NCBI RefSeq assembly: GCF_000315015.1
Contig: NZ_BAEP01000005.1
Location: forward strand, 109,654 to 173,653
Direction: 5' to 3'
DNA: 64,000 nucleotides
Source: Paraglaciecola mesophila KMM 241
GTDB lineage: Bacteria; Pseudomonadota; Gammaproteobacteria; Enterobacterales; Alteromonadaceae
Shown here: in pieces, positions 1-9,110 of the stretch
Layout of the letters: every line of letters begins with the position of its first letter
Position numbering within the stretch: position 1 is the first letter of the stretch
The notes under the pieces: generated by a model
The model's input: only the letters and a program-made list of their open reading frames with translations
Told to the model about the DNA's origin: nothing
The model's database searches: none
Made by a program: the position numbers and the translations under genes

Positions 1-958
1 CTACGCCTTCAGGTAAACCTTGCTTTAGCACCTCAAGTTTTGTTTTAAAGGCTTCAATGGTCTTTTGCGCATTTTCGCCAAAACGCATAACGGCGATACC
101 GCCAACGACCTCCCCTTCACCGTTTAGCTCGGCAATGCCTCGGCGCATCTGAGGGCCTAGCTCAATACTCGCCACATCGCGCAACAACACAGGTACTCCC
201 TGCTTGTTAACACCAAGTGGAATGAGAGCAAGGTCGTCACGTTGTTGTACATAACCATTGGTTGAAACCAAATACTCAGCTTCGGCCATTTCAACCACTG
301 ACGCCCCAACTTCCTGGTTGCCTTGCTGTATCGCGGTTTGTATTAGGCTTAAGGGAATATTGTAAGCACGCAGTTTATTGGGGTCGACCACCACTTGATA
401 TTGTTTGATCATGCCGCCAATAGCAGCCACCTCGGAAATGCCCGGTACGGTTTGCAATTCGAATTTTAAAAACCAATCCTGTAATGCCCGCAGCTCGCTT
501 AAATCATGTTGCCCGCTTTCATCCTTAAGGGCATAAACATACACCCAGCCCACGCCTGTAGCATCAGGGCCCAATTGCGGTTTGGCTTGTGACGGTAAAT
601 TGGGGCTCACCTGAGACAAATATTCCAGTACCCGCGTTCGGGCCCAATATGGGTCGGTATCGTCATTAAAAATGACGTATACATAAGAGTCGCCAAAAAA
701 TGAAAAGCCTCGAACGGTCGTTGCTCCAGGCACAGACAACATAGCCGTGGTGAGTGGATATGTTACTTGGTCTTCCACTACTTGCGGTGTTTGACCGGGG
801 TAGCTGGTTTTGATGATGACCTGCACGTCAGATAAATCAGGGATCGCATCCACAGGCGTATGCTTGAGACTAAAAAGCCCCATGCCAATCATCATCCCAG
901 TTAACAACAACACCAATAGCCGATTGTTCACCGACCAGCGAATGACATGGACAATCAT
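1..958 (-). CDS. cusA: Heavy-metal RND efflux pump, N-terminal part (CusA/CzcA family), cut by the window edge
   Basis: Inner-membrane RND pump that drives Cu+/Ag+ (or a related metal) out through the adaptor and outer-membrane channel encoded just upstream. About 319 N-terminal residues are visible of a protein normally near 1040. I translated the start as [13 protein letters not shown] followed by a hydrophobic segment, then [17 protein letters not shown] and YPGQ, the classic opening of heavy-metal RND pumps, with later motifs [14 protein letters not shown] and [11 protein letters not shown]. Its ATG overlaps the adaptor stop codon (ATGA), so the two are translationally coupled. The metal-binding Met/Cys region lies outside the window, so Cu/Ag versus Zn/Co/Cd specificity cannot be read from this part. 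Confidence 0.95.
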   Translation of the reverse strand, partial: MIVHVIRWSVNNRLLVLLLTGMMIGMGLFSLKHTPVDAIPDLSDVQVIIKTSYPGQTPQVVEDQVTYPLTTAMLSVPGATTVRGFSFFGDSYVYVIFNDDTDPYWARTRVLEYLSQVSPNLPSQAKPQLGPDATGVGWVYVYALKDESGQHDLSELRALQDWFLKFELQTVPGISEVAAIGGMIKQYQVVVDPNKLRAYNIPLSLIQTAIQQGNQEVGASVVEMAEAEYLVSTNGYVQQRDDLALIPLGVNKQGVPVLLRDVASIELGPQMRRGIAELNGEGEVVGGIAVMRFGENAQKTIEAFKTKLEVLKQGLPEGV

Positions 959-2529
959 GGTGTTTCCTCGTCGACTACACACAGCTTAGTGATTACAAAG
1001 TCACCGTCACGTATTTCGAAGGTAAATTGAATCGCCTTGGTTTCTTGCAGCCTGTTAATTTTTGCCTGCTCAAGCTCGCTACCTAGCACAAAGTCCATCG
1101 TCGCAGGCCCGCGGTTCCATTTTTCAATCCCGGCGCGACTGATATTTACCTGTCTGGTAGTCACATCAACGCTATTAATCACACCGCGAACACTTGCTTG
1201 CTGAATATTCGGCTTGTTAGCACTGGAGTGGGTGTTCATATCAGGCATGTCTTGCGTATCAGTCATGCCTTGCATGTTTTGTGCGCCGTGGTGCTCATAA
1301 CGCTTAAAATCAGACGAAATACTGCTCTGTGAATCCAATAAAAACTGCGCTGAAACTACCACCTCGTCTCCCGCATGGATCCCGCTTTGTATCTCGATGA
1401 ACTCTCTGTTCATGCGACCTAGATTGACTTCTATAGATTTAAAATAGCCATCGCCTAAGGCGAGCACCACGCGATCCTGAACACCCGTTCGAATAACGGC
1501 GTTGCGTGGTACGAGTACGACGGGCAGGCTTGGCTTTGCCTCGATAGTGACATTCGCAAACATATTCGGTTTTAGCAGGCGTTCGGAATTTTCGAAACGA
1601 AGACGTACACGCAAGGCCCGGGTTGTTTCGTCTAACGACGGATAAATATAATCCAATTTCCCTTGCCATTGTCGTCCTGGCAGGTACCCCACGCTCATCG
1701 TTACCCCAAGCCCTTCTTCAATTAAATCAACTTGATGCTCGAATACTTCAGCCTCTACCCAGACCTCTTCTAAACTGGCAATCGACATCAAGGTTGTACC
1801 CGGCTCCACATAAAACCCGTGGCGTATTTTAAGGTGTTCCAGCACCCCAGATTGAGGGGCGTAGAACGTCACGCTTTGCATTACTTCATTGCGACTATCA
1901 AGTTGTAGTAGTGCTTCTTTGGGCATATGTAACGACTGTAAACGCAGACGCGCCGCTTTTATCAAAGCTGGGTTGTTACGTTTTTTCGCTAGCAAATACT
2001 CCTCTTGCGCACTGACCAACTGGGGTGAATAGATGCCGTAGACTTTTTGCCCCTTAGTAACAGATTCACCTGCGGTGCTGACATACAAAGCATCAACCCA
2101 ACCTTCAACTCTTGGGTGCATATGCACAATCTTATCTTCGTTATAGCCCACATAACCCACGGTCTGAATAGTGTTTTCAAGGGGTGCAATGCGCGCAAAG
2201 TCAGTACGCACACCTAAATTGTTCACCACATTGGGTGACACTTTGACCCTTCCTGCCTGCTCACTTTGCGAACTGCTATTGCCACTACCAGCACCAAAAA
2301 ATGGGATAAGATCCATCCCCATGGGGGATTTACCAGGCTTGTCACGGCGGAAGTTTGCGTCCATTGGCGCCACCCAATACAAAGGCGTTTTTTTAGATTG
2401 CCTTTGCGCGGCATCACTTGAGTGACCCATATCGGTATTCGATTCTTGCTCGTTTAACTGTGTGTAAATAGCCAGGGCAATAACTGCACCGACAACAAAC
2501 GAAATAGTCACATTGAAAAACGTTCTCAT
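955..2529 (-). CDS. cusB: RND periplasmic adaptor CusB with N-terminal metal-binding motif and C-terminal CusF-like domain
   Basis: Membrane-fusion protein linking the RND pump to its TolC-like channel. Of 524 residues, the first 20 or so form a signal/anchor. Residues about 50-77 contain [21 protein letters not shown], the heavy-metal-binding motif (YxCPM-like, here with Val-Ala-Pro-Met) ending in GMDLIP. The middle has the barrel-sandwich and beta-barrel domains. After a Met/His-rich linker (about 415-440) the last ~75 residues, beginning [11 protein letters not shown] and including [12 protein letters not shown], match the CusF periplasmic copper chaperone, including its Trp and Met. CusF is a separate protein in E. 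coli. The gene overlaps both neighbours by 4 bp (ATGA), giving the order cusC-cusB-cusA. Confidence 0.95.
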   Translation of the reverse strand: MRTFFNVTISFVVGAVIALAIYTQLNEQESNTDMGHSSDAAQRQSKKTPLYWVAPMDANFRRDKPGKSPMGMDLIPFFGAGSGNSSSQSEQAGRVKVSPNVVNNLGVRTDFARIAPLENTIQTVGYVGYNEDKIVHMHPRVEGWVDALYVSTAGESVTKGQKVYGIYSPQLVSAQEEYLLAKKRNNPALIKAARLRLQSLHMPKEALLQLDSRNEVMQSVTFYAPQSGVLEHLKIRHGFYVEPGTTLMSIASLEEVWVEAEVFEHQVDLIEEGLGVTMSVGYLPGRQWQGKLDYIYPSLDETTRALRVRLRFENSERLLKPNMFANVTIEAKPSLPVVLVPRNAVIRTGVQDRVVLALGDGYFKSIEVNLGRMNREFIEIQSGIHAGDEVVVSAQFLLDSQSSISSDFKRYEHHGAQNMQGMTDTQDMPDMNTHSSANKPNIQQASVRGVINSVDVTTRQVNISRAGIEKWNRGPATMDFVLGSELEQAKINRLQETKAIQFTFEIRDGDFVITKLCVVDEETP

Positions 2530-4001
2530 GGGCGATTTTCCTGATAAGGAGAAGACAGCAATGACTGTCTAGGTAGAAAATAGTTAATTTTAGCGCGCAC
2601 TTTTTGCTGTTTTACCACTAAGGCAAGACGTTCAAACTCCGCCTCGTTGCGTGTGATCAATACCTCTGATGCCTGTGCTAAGCTGCCGTAGTCGTGACTT
2701 AAATTCGCAACACTTATCTCTTTTTGCTCAGCAATGTTCGGCAGAATAACCTCCTCATAATGGGCTACGCGCTTTTGGTATTGGCGGTATTGCACAGCTA
2801 AGTCATTTAATTGCCCCACCATTTCACGCATGACCAAGCGATACTCTGTTCGCAAGGCTTCTTTTTGATGATGTGCAGCAGCCAAAGCGTTATCTTGTTT
2901 AGTACGAGAAAAAAGCGGCATGTCCATACTTACACTCACTGACCAGAAGTCAGCGCGACTTTGATTAAAAGCATCGTCTTGTCGATAGGCGTAACCGATA
3001 TTTACGCCCCACAAAGGATCATATTGTGCTGCAGCTAACTTAACGCCTCCTTCGCTAGCGCTAATAGATTGCAGTGCTGCTTTAGCTCGGGGGTGTTGTG
3101 ATACAAGCGGCTGTAATGTGTTCAGCGTCGCTTGTTCGCTTATGGGCTCTTGTTCAACGAAGCTAGGCACAGCAGCAAATAATGGCAGGTGCTGTTTAGC
3201 AGTCTCATCTAAATGGCAGGCTCGTAACTGCAACGACGGCCGCACTTCGTCATGGGCAATAGTGGGTTTGTCATCATATCCGTCTTGCGGAGCTAACCAT
3301 TGGCACAACTTGGCTTGAGTTGAACGTTTGCTGGTATTGATTTCAACAATTCTGTCGTCCACTTTGGCTAAGTCTAGTTGTGCCACCAGCACGTCATTTT
3401 GGGTGGTTCTGTTGCGGCTATTGCCAAACGTGGTCGCGTAATTCGCTTGACTAATATCAATCAGCTGCTGCAACGTCTCTCGCAGCTGCAAAGCGAGTGC
3501 AATCTCTTGATTTGCTCGATATAAGCTTAACCATAACAAAGTCACAGTTAACGCGACTTGCTTCAAACGATCGTCACGCAGAAAAGGTTGAACAGCAGCA
3601 AGTTGCTGGAACCGCTGGCGGGTAATACGGCGACTTTGACCTCGGGTGAATGATTGCTTCACCGCCACTTTAAACTGGGTCATGGGCTCTTGGCCTAGCG
3701 CAAAGCCATCGCTAGGTACGTTCAATAAACCAAATGACAATTCAGGATTAGGTAAAGAATCACTGGCCTCCCCTTGGGCGCGCAGCGCATATTCTTTTTG
3801 TTGGCTACCGTCTAACCATGGGTCTTGCTGCTGGGCTTGTAAAATGGCTTGGGATAAGGACATTCCCCAACTTAAGGGGGATGTAAACACTAGGGGTAAT
3901 AGCAAGCAAACCCTAAGCAGCACTTTGTTTTTGACTTGACCCAATACCTTGAAACGTAGAGGGTGCACTAAAATAGTCAACGTCATGATGTGTCTCAACA
4001 A
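2526..4001 (-). CDS. cusC: Outer-membrane efflux channel, TolC/CusC family
   Basis: Outer-membrane factor of the tripartite metal efflux pump. The ~490-residue protein starts with a basic and hydrophobic region (VLLRVCLLLPLVFTSPLSWG) that reads as a signal peptide. It then has the two-fold OEP pattern, beginning MSLSQAILQAQQQDPWLDG and followed by long coiled-coil helices. The start is uncertain: the first ATG gives an unusually long pre-signal stretch, and an ATG five codons later or a start nearer the hydrophobic segment is possible. Neither has a clear Shine-Dalgarno. It is first in the three-gene unit, and its stop overlaps the cusB start by 4 bp. Confidence 0.9.
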   Translation of the reverse strand: MLRHIMTLTILVHPLRFKVLGQVKNKVLLRVCLLLPLVFTSPLSWGMSLSQAILQAQQQDPWLDGSQQKEYALRAQGEASDSLPNPELSFGLLNVPSDGFALGQEPMTQFKVAVKQSFTRGQSRRITRQRFQQLAAVQPFLRDDRLKQVALTVTLLWLSLYRANQEIALALQLRETLQQLIDISQANYATTFGNSRNRTTQNDVLVAQLDLAKVDDRIVEINTSKRSTQAKLCQWLAPQDGYDDKPTIAHDEVRPSLQLRACHLDETAKQHLPLFAAVPSFVEQEPISEQATLNTLQPLVSQHPRAKAALQSISASEGGVKLAAAQYDPLWGVNIGYAYRQDDAFNQSRADFWSVSVSMDMPLFSRTKQDNALAAAHHQKEALRTEYRLVMREMVGQLNDLAVQYRQYQKRVAHYEEVILPNIAEQKEISVANLSHDYGSLAQASEVLITRNEAEFERLALVVKQQKVRAKINYFLPRQSLLSSPYQENRP

Positions 4002-4030
4002 ACATTTTCAAGCGATGCGATCCGAGCTCT

Positions 4031-4056
4031 TTATTCTGAGCTTTTATTCTGAGCTT
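4031..4056. repeat. Perfect 13-bp tandem duplication upstream of cusC
   Basis: TTATTCTGAGCTT occurs twice back to back (4031-4043 and 4044-4056), just upstream of the cusC start on the minus strand. It falls where the cus promoter or leader would be. It could be a simple slippage duplication or a doubled regulator site; nothing in the sequence decides. Confidence 0.7.
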
Positions 4057-4192
4057 TTTACGCCGTGCATAGCACAGGGCTCAGAGTCAGTTTCACATCG
4101 CTTGCGTTATTTCGAAGAGAAAGAGTGAGTCATTCACCTCGCTTTCTCGATTAAAACAATACTTGAGCAAATTTAAGCCCAATTAGATTGTG

Positions 4193-4636
4193 TTAACCGC
4201 TTATAGGAGGGCGTTTTACTCTCGATTGGAAGGGGGTTGCGGTAGAGAACAAAACACTGATGATTTTGTCGTCTGAGCGAGAGAAGGACATATCAGTATT
4301 AGAGACAATCATCGCCCCTGCACCGCATGCGCCTTCGGGACAATAGCAAGAATCTGCAGTGTCTTCGTCGCAGCACGCCATTTGCATATCACTGGCCTGA
4401 GCGTGGTCATTGGTGGCGATGCCTGATTTGGCCATTTTATGCGTCATCTGCATCAAACATGGCGTATCGTCATCACTTTGGGAAGCATTTAGCGTTTGAT
4501 TTTGAGTATGCAAGCGCGTCATAGAAGCTTCTTCAGCGCCCATTTGCATGGTGATACATGTCATTCCATTTACCCCAAAAGACTACACTACAAGAAGCAA
4601 CACAATCAAAAGGTAGGATGTAAATTTATGGCTCAT
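4193..4636 (-). pseudogene. Cys/Met/His-rich secreted protein interrupted by an in-frame TAG in its signal peptide
   Basis: Read from the ATG at 4636, the frame gives MSHKFTSYLLIVLLLVV, then TAG, then SFGVNGMTCITMQMGAEEA and on without interruption to 4193. A signal peptide is thus separated from its mature domain by one stop codon. A CAG to TAG change would explain it. The mature part is rich in Met, His and Cys (CCDEDTADSCYCPEGACGAG), suggesting metal binding in the periplasm, and it sits directly upstream of cusCBA in the same direction. Translation could restart at the ATG at 4564, but that 123-residue product would lack an export signal. I know no named family for it. A sequencing error is the main alternative. 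Confidence 0.6.
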
Positions 4637-4774
4637 GAAATACACATACTCGTTTAATGCTATAAAAATGAAGATTGCCCACCAAGACGCAAATGAACAT
4701 CATCTAGGCCTAACAGGGCTAGTTTAGCCTTTGCTCCCTGTCATTTGCACGTAAAAAATGTGAAAGCGCTACTT

Positions 4775-5968
4775 TTACTTATTCCGGCGTTCCTCAATAG
4801 AGACAAGGGGTGTTGGTAAAATCTTGCGTGCTAATGCCACCCAAAACGGACTGGCAAATAAGCTTAGGGCAATCACCGCCACGGTCACATGGTAACCATA
4901 ATCACTGATAAGCTTTGATTGGCGGCCAAGCGTAGCCAATATAAAGCTAAACTCCCCAACTTGAGCAAGCATCGCCGCAGCATAAAGGCTTTTTGTCCAA
5001 CTGACGTGCAATAAGCGTAGTGTAAAGGTCGCAATTAAGGTGTTACCCACCAACACCATGAGCAGCAGTGACGTTAACAAGGTGCTGTTTTGCACGATAA
5101 ACTGCACGTCTAGCAACATTCCGATAGACATGAAAAATAGCGCAATAAACACCACATGAAAGGCTTGTAAACTGCTTCTGATCCACATCGAATCTTTCAT
5201 CTTCGCTACCAACATGCCGCCAACAAAGGCACCTAGTGCAGTGGATAAATGCATCAAACCAGACAACAAGGCCAAGCCAAAACAACATAAAAGTGCGCCA
5301 AAAACTTGAAGTTCGTGGTTCACCTTAAGCTTATTCAACCACGTGAATTCAATGTATTCTTGATTCAGCAGCCAGCGCACTAGTAACAATACACCTATGC
5401 CCGCCCCAACCTGCATGGCTATCACATCGGATTGCACCCCTGTTTCATCCATCATGCCAATCACAATAACCATGGGGATCACAGCCAAATCTTGCACCAG
5501 TAACACGCCTAGCACGTGCTGCCCCTGCTCACTGTGCAACTCGTTGCTGTCTTGCATCAATTTAAGCACTACAGCTGTGCTGCTCAAGCTCAGAACAAAG
5601 CCCAGTAACACGATTCGCTGCAGCGACCAATCAAGCAGACTACCAACTAGGTGCACGCATGCCACGCACAGAACAATTTGCAACCCTGTGCTGCCAATCG
5701 ACACCCGCCAACTGCGCCGTAACTTATCAGGGCTCACCTCCATACCAATGAAAAACAGCAGCAGTATTACGCCTAACGAACCCATGGTCTCAATTACATT
5801 AATATCTTTAATTAGGCCTAAACATTGGGGGCCAACAATGAAACCCGTCACTATATAGGCCAAGACAAGAGGGAGTTTGAAATGTCTAAAGATTAACGAA
5901 AGCAATAAGCCAATAAACGTTGTGCCCACAACAGCGGGTAAAATAGGGTCAAAATGCATAGTACTCAA
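4775..5968 (-). CDS. Monovalent cation:proton antiporter, CPA2 family (KefB-like, no RCK domain)
   Basis: Integral inner-membrane Na+/K+:H+ antiporter-type protein, 397 residues and nearly all hydrophobic, with about 12 predicted helices. Family signatures are FKLPLVLAYIVTGFIVGP near the N terminus, LLLFFIGMEVSPDKL, and LSLSSTAVVLKLMQDSNEL. It stops soon after the transporter domain, so the C-terminal TrkA-N/RCK nucleotide-binding domain of KefB/KefC is absent. That makes gating by nucleotide or glutathione adducts unlikely. It is transcribed toward the cus region but separated from it by more than 130 bp, so co-transcription is not obvious. The ion transported is not determinable. Confidence 0.9.
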   Translation of the reverse strand: MSTMHFDPILPAVVGTTFIGLLLSLIFRHFKLPLVLAYIVTGFIVGPQCLGLIKDINVIETMGSLGVILLLFFIGMEVSPDKLRRSWRVSIGSTGLQIVLCVACVHLVGSLLDWSLQRIVLLGFVLSLSSTAVVLKLMQDSNELHSEQGQHVLGVLLVQDLAVIPMVIVIGMMDETGVQSDVIAMQVGAGIGVLLLVRWLLNQEYIEFTWLNKLKVNHELQVFGALLCCFGLALLSGLMHLSTALGAFVGGMLVAKMKDSMWIRSSLQAFHVVFIALFFMSIGMLLDVQFIVQNSTLLTSLLLMVLVGNTLIATFTLRLLHVSWTKSLYAAAMLAQVGEFSFILATLGRQSKLISDYGYHVTVAVIALSLFASPFWVALARKILPTPLVSIEERRNK

Positions 5969-6526
5969 TTTACAAATTTTTTATCTACTGAAAAGACAGC
6001 GGCTAGGCCAAAGGTTCCCGTTTGACAAGCTTTGTCACACTTTAGAGCAGCCGCTTAAACGCCGTGCTGACTGTCCGTATTTAGACGCCCTAGGGCTAAT
6101 TGTCAGACAACTACGTGATGTAAATCGACGAAGTGGCATGTTGTTTTGTTGATATGTTGTCCAGAGACAGGTGCAGAGCTTTGATAATTGACTGACCTTG
6201 TTGACGTACTTTATTAACGCACGTATGAAAAATTTTCCTTATCAGATGTAGTTGGTACCCAAAGGCAGACAAAAGGACTAAGGCTTTTGCACTTAATTTA
6301 GCGCTGTAATTGGCTGGAGACCATTACTTATATGACCCAAAGTCCTAAATACTAAATCCGGTATTCTCCTTGCTTCTGTGCACAGAGTTGCTGCTGTTAG
6401 CGTTAGCGCTGCATAGATGGCAGTACAGAGAGATGAATCTCTGCAAAACAGACAATCGTAAGAAGAGAGTCGAAAGTCGCGCACAATAAACACGAAAAAG
6501 AATACAAAAGGTAAACGGGAGGCAAA
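5969..6526. other. Intergenic region between antiporter and ybiI
   Basis: No convincing gene. A short plus-strand frame running out of the antisense of the antiporter gene ends at 6152 with a Cys/Arg-rich tail, but it has no ribosome-binding site and I do not call it. A possible promoter (TTGACG, 17 bp, TATGAA; 6201-6229, plus strand) points toward ybiI but lies about 300 bp from its start. Confidence 0.4.
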
Positions 6527-6793
6527 ATGGCCGGTGGTTGGGCAAAAGATGGTGCAGTACAAGACCAAATTGACGCGAGCGTTGAAGAAGCTGTTGCACG
6601 GGCTAAAAGTCAGATGTTAAAAGGCGAAAGTGCTGAATTCTGTGAAGAGTGTGATGAACCTATTCCTGAGCGCAGGCGCGTCGCATTACCTGGGGTTCAG
6701 TTGTGTATTAATTGCCAAACAGAGATTGAAAAGCACGCAAGTGTAACCTCCTCTATTAATCGCCGCGGCAGTAAAGACAGCCAATTAAGATGA
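6527..6793 (+). CDS. ybiI: DksA/TraR-type C4 zinc-finger protein YbiI
   Basis: Small (88 aa) cytoplasmic protein of the DksA/TraR zinc-finger family. The zinc site is CEECDEPIP, then about 16 residues, then CINCQ. The start MAGGWAKDGAVQDQI and the end NRRGSKDSQLR agree closely with E. coli YbiI as I remember it. Unlike DksA it lacks the long coiled coil that enters the RNA polymerase channel, so its role is unclear in spite of the shared zinc finger. The start is supported by GGGAGG seven bases before the ATG. It stands alone, with long untranslated DNA on both sides. Confidence 0.93.
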   Translation: MAGGWAKDGAVQDQIDASVEEAVARAKSQMLKGESAEFCEECDEPIPERRRVALPGVQLCINCQTEIEKHASVTSSINRRGSKDSQLR

Positions 6794-7174
6794 TTTGCGT
6801 CGCCATCTCACATGGCTGCGCTGCCTCACACTAAATTCATGATTAGCTTATAAAACGCGGTGCCTGAAATCACAATACTTGATCTTGATATTTATGGTCT
6901 TCAAGCTATCCAAGTCAATTCATTCAATCCGATAAATTTAAGACAACGATTTACGCCGACTGAGCTAAACAAACGCGTTTAAGCTAGGGGAAACTAAGCA
7001 GAACTCTTATAGCCGTGCATGGTCAGCCCCTACTAAATCAGGTTGCAGCACGGGCGGTCACATCGCTCGTCATTTTGCCATCAATTTTTACTGCTATCAC
7101 GACTACTGGTAAGATGGCTATCTCGACTAACATCGTCTTCTAGCGCGAAATACACCGTATAGAAAGGTCAATAC
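6794..7174. other. Intergenic region, nothing recognised
   Basis: No reading frame with plausible start and composition, no strong hairpin followed by a T run, and no recognisable repeat. Confidence 0.4.
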
Positions 7175-7795
7175 ATGAATAACCAAAATGGCTTACGCCT
7201 GCAGCGAAAGTGCGCTTTTAGCAAAATTTTCACACCACTCACTTTGAAGTTGGGCTGCGCAACATTCCTTATGCTGACGGCCAGCAGCACGTTTTCAGCT
7301 AGCATTAATTGCCAAAATGCATCCCAAACTGACGAAAAAGTAGTTTGTGGAAGTGTAGAGCTTTCGACGTTAGATGAACAACTTACCAAACGATACAAGG
7401 TCGCCATCGCTAGCAATCAAGCTCAGCCGGCAAAGAAATTTGAAATCCAGCGCAGCCAAACCCAGTGGCTTTCACAACGCAAGGCGTGTCATTTCAGTTT
7501 TGATTGTATAAAGACTGCATACAGAAAAAGGATCAATGCACTTATCGCATTGTCTCGTACCGAGAATGCTTTTTCTTGGGGTGGTAACTATCGCCTAACA
7601 CCAAGTACCAGCGCAACGCGTTTAGGCTCAGCAAGAGAGCGACAACCTATCAAGGTGCTATCACAAACCGATGTCATATTTAATGGCTATCCTTGGTTTC
7701 AAATTGAAATAAATGGTCAAGAAGCCTACCAATGGGGTGGTATCATTTGCGACCCCCATTTCGCAAATACAACATTTTGTGAACTAAGCCGCTAA
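7175..7795 (+). CDS. Secreted DUF1311/LprI-like protein (lysozyme-inhibitor-type domain)
   Basis: 206 residues. A basic N terminus and hydrophobic segment ending SSTFSA suggest Sec export; there is no clear lipobox. Residues about 43-125 carry the DUF1311 pattern: a Cys at the domain start (INCQNASQTDEKVVC), then LSTLDEQLTKRYKVA, QTQWLSQRKAC and a final DCIKTAYRKRINAL. Cysteines are placed as in LprI-type proteins, some of which inhibit lysozyme. The last 80 residues (FSWGGNYRL to the second Cys pair) form an extra domain I do not recognise, possibly SH3-like. The inhibitor role is by family only. Confidence 0.75.
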   Translation: MNNQNGLRLQRKCAFSKIFTPLTLKLGCATFLMLTASSTFSASINCQNASQTDEKVVCGSVELSTLDEQLTKRYKVAIASNQAQPAKKFEIQRSQTQWLSQRKACHFSFDCIKTAYRKRINALIALSRTENAFSWGGNYRLTPSTSATRLGSARERQPIKVLSQTDVIFNGYPWFQIEINGQEAYQWGGIICDPHFANTTFCELSR

Positions 7796-8072
7796 TATTC
7801 ATATATTTTAAGTCAAGTCAGAATTAGATTGAACCAGGCTTACAGCCAAAAATTTGGGTCGCTCAAGGTAGTATCAACAGATTTTAAAAATGCTCTCATA
7901 AAATAGTCAATTTGCATGTATGAACTACTCTTTATAGGCGTCGCAATTCTTGTCACTAGGACATACCTATGCCTCTATAGATTAGAGCATTTGAATTGAC
8001 TCATCTTATTTCTCGTTGGAGTAAGTTATTAAAGAGAAATAAGTACTTTTAATATTAAAGGGATAAATTAAT

Positions 8073-8954
8073 ATGAAAATACTTTACAGAAAAATCTTCT
8101 ATATTTTTGTGGTAGTTTCTTTTTCACTTACGTTGATATCATGTGTCACGCAAAAGGTAAATCCAAGCAATAGGTCTGACGAATACAATCTTTTAGTTGA
8201 ATCCGTATTAGCTGCCCCTACAAAGTATGAATCAGAGTTAGCGAAATCTATAAAAACAACGTTATCGACACATCCAGAAAATAATACACAGCACCTTTTC
8301 TTGCTCAATAATTTGGCATATGTCTATCGTGCACAGGGCAAGCATAAAAAAGCAAAATCTGTTATTAGAAAAGCTACCTACATTTGGCCAAAGCTAAATA
8401 ATGATGACCCTCAAGCTCGAATAGATCAGACTCATCATGGTTCTGCGATTTTAAGAATAACATCTTCTGGAACAATAGATTGCTCGAACTTCGTGGGAGG
8501 AACTGGCCCAGTAAATCCTGATCCTTCAACAGGTGGAGACATGGCGCAATGCGGTCCGTTTGGTACTGCCCCCATATTTGGTGCCTGTGGGATGTTTGGT
8601 TTTAGAAGCTGTGGTGGCGACGATGGCGGTGACGGCGGCGGCGGCAGCGGTAGCGGTAGCGGCAGCGGCAGCGGTAGCGGTAGCGGTAGCGGTAGCGGCA
8701 GCGGCAGCGGCAGCGGTAGCGAAAATGATGACGACGATAGTATCGATACCGATTTTCTAAATGAATGCATAGCAAACGATGGAAGTTCTATAACAGACAA
8801 TTATTGCACAGAGACTGAATGCCATTGTTGCATACAACCAAAGCCTAATCATTTCTCTTGCGTACAATGCAAACGAGGGCCAAACGGAAGTCTCTCAAAT
8901 GGAGAGTGTGACAGATTTGAAATTTTAGGAAATACGCATTTTCTTGGTAATTAA
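8073..8954 (+). CDS. Lipoprotein with Gly-Ser repeat linker and Cys-rich C terminus
   Basis: 293 residues. Signal peptide with lipobox LISC (Cys about residue 24) predicts a lipid-anchored envelope protein. Residues about 40-115 resemble a short TPR-like helical segment (LFLLNNLAYVYRAQGKHKKAKSVIRKA). A Cys/Gly region follows, then 13 Gly-Ser dipeptides and an acidic run (ENDDDDS). The tail has CHCC and CVQCK and could bind metal or form disulfides. I know no named family. The flexible linker suggests that the Cys-rich tail is displayed away from the membrane. The start follows AAAGGGATAAATTAAT. A strong terminator lies downstream at 9047-9101. Confidence 0.7.
   Translation: MKILYRKIFYIFVVVSFSLTLISCVTQKVNPSNRSDEYNLLVESVLAAPTKYESELAKSIKTTLSTHPENNTQHLFLLNNLAYVYRAQGKHKKAKSVIRKATYIWPKLNNDDPQARIDQTHHGSAILRITSSGTIDCSNFVGGTGPVNPDPSTGGDMAQCGPFGTAPIFGACGMFGFRSCGGDDGGDGGGGSGSGSGSGSGSGSGSGSGSGSGSGSENDDDDSIDTDFLNECIANDGSSITDNYCTETECHCCIQPKPNHFSCVQCKRGPNGSLSNGECDRFEILGNTHFLGN
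8643..8720 (+). repeat. In-frame 6-bp tandem repeat GGYAGC x13
   Basis: Thirteen consecutive copies of GGC/GGT-AGC encode (Gly-Ser)13 in the lipoprotein. The unit is a multiple of three, so slippage changes linker length without a frameshift. Confidence 0.97.
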
Positions 8955-9046
8955 GAGAACTCATACTTATTTCGGGCTGTCAAAAGTTTCACAGCCAAAC
9001 AAACCGTAATTGGTGAATTAAATATTAGCCAACTAAATGACTCCCG

Positions 9047-9101
9047 AAGGAAAAATAAAGTTTAATTATCGTCGGTATGCCACTTTATTTTTCCTTTTTT
9101 T
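9047..9101 (+). terminator. Strong intrinsic terminator
   Basis: AAGGAAAAATAAAGT (9047-9061) is perfectly complementary to ACTTTATTTTTCCTT (9082-9096), with a 20-nt loop and a following T run to 9101. It ends the lipoprotein transcript just before the insertion sequence. Confidence 0.85.
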
Positions 9102-9110
9102 GACTACTCC

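Noticed and set aside
5877..6152. Plus-strand frame with basic, Cys-containing C terminus between antiporter and ybiI
   Set aside because: It begins inside the antisense of the antiporter gene, has no ribosome-binding site and resembles no protein I know.
8435..8800. Minus-strand frame opposite the lipoprotein with a long Pro-Leu repeat
   Set aside because: It is the antisense shadow of the Gly-Ser coding repeat.
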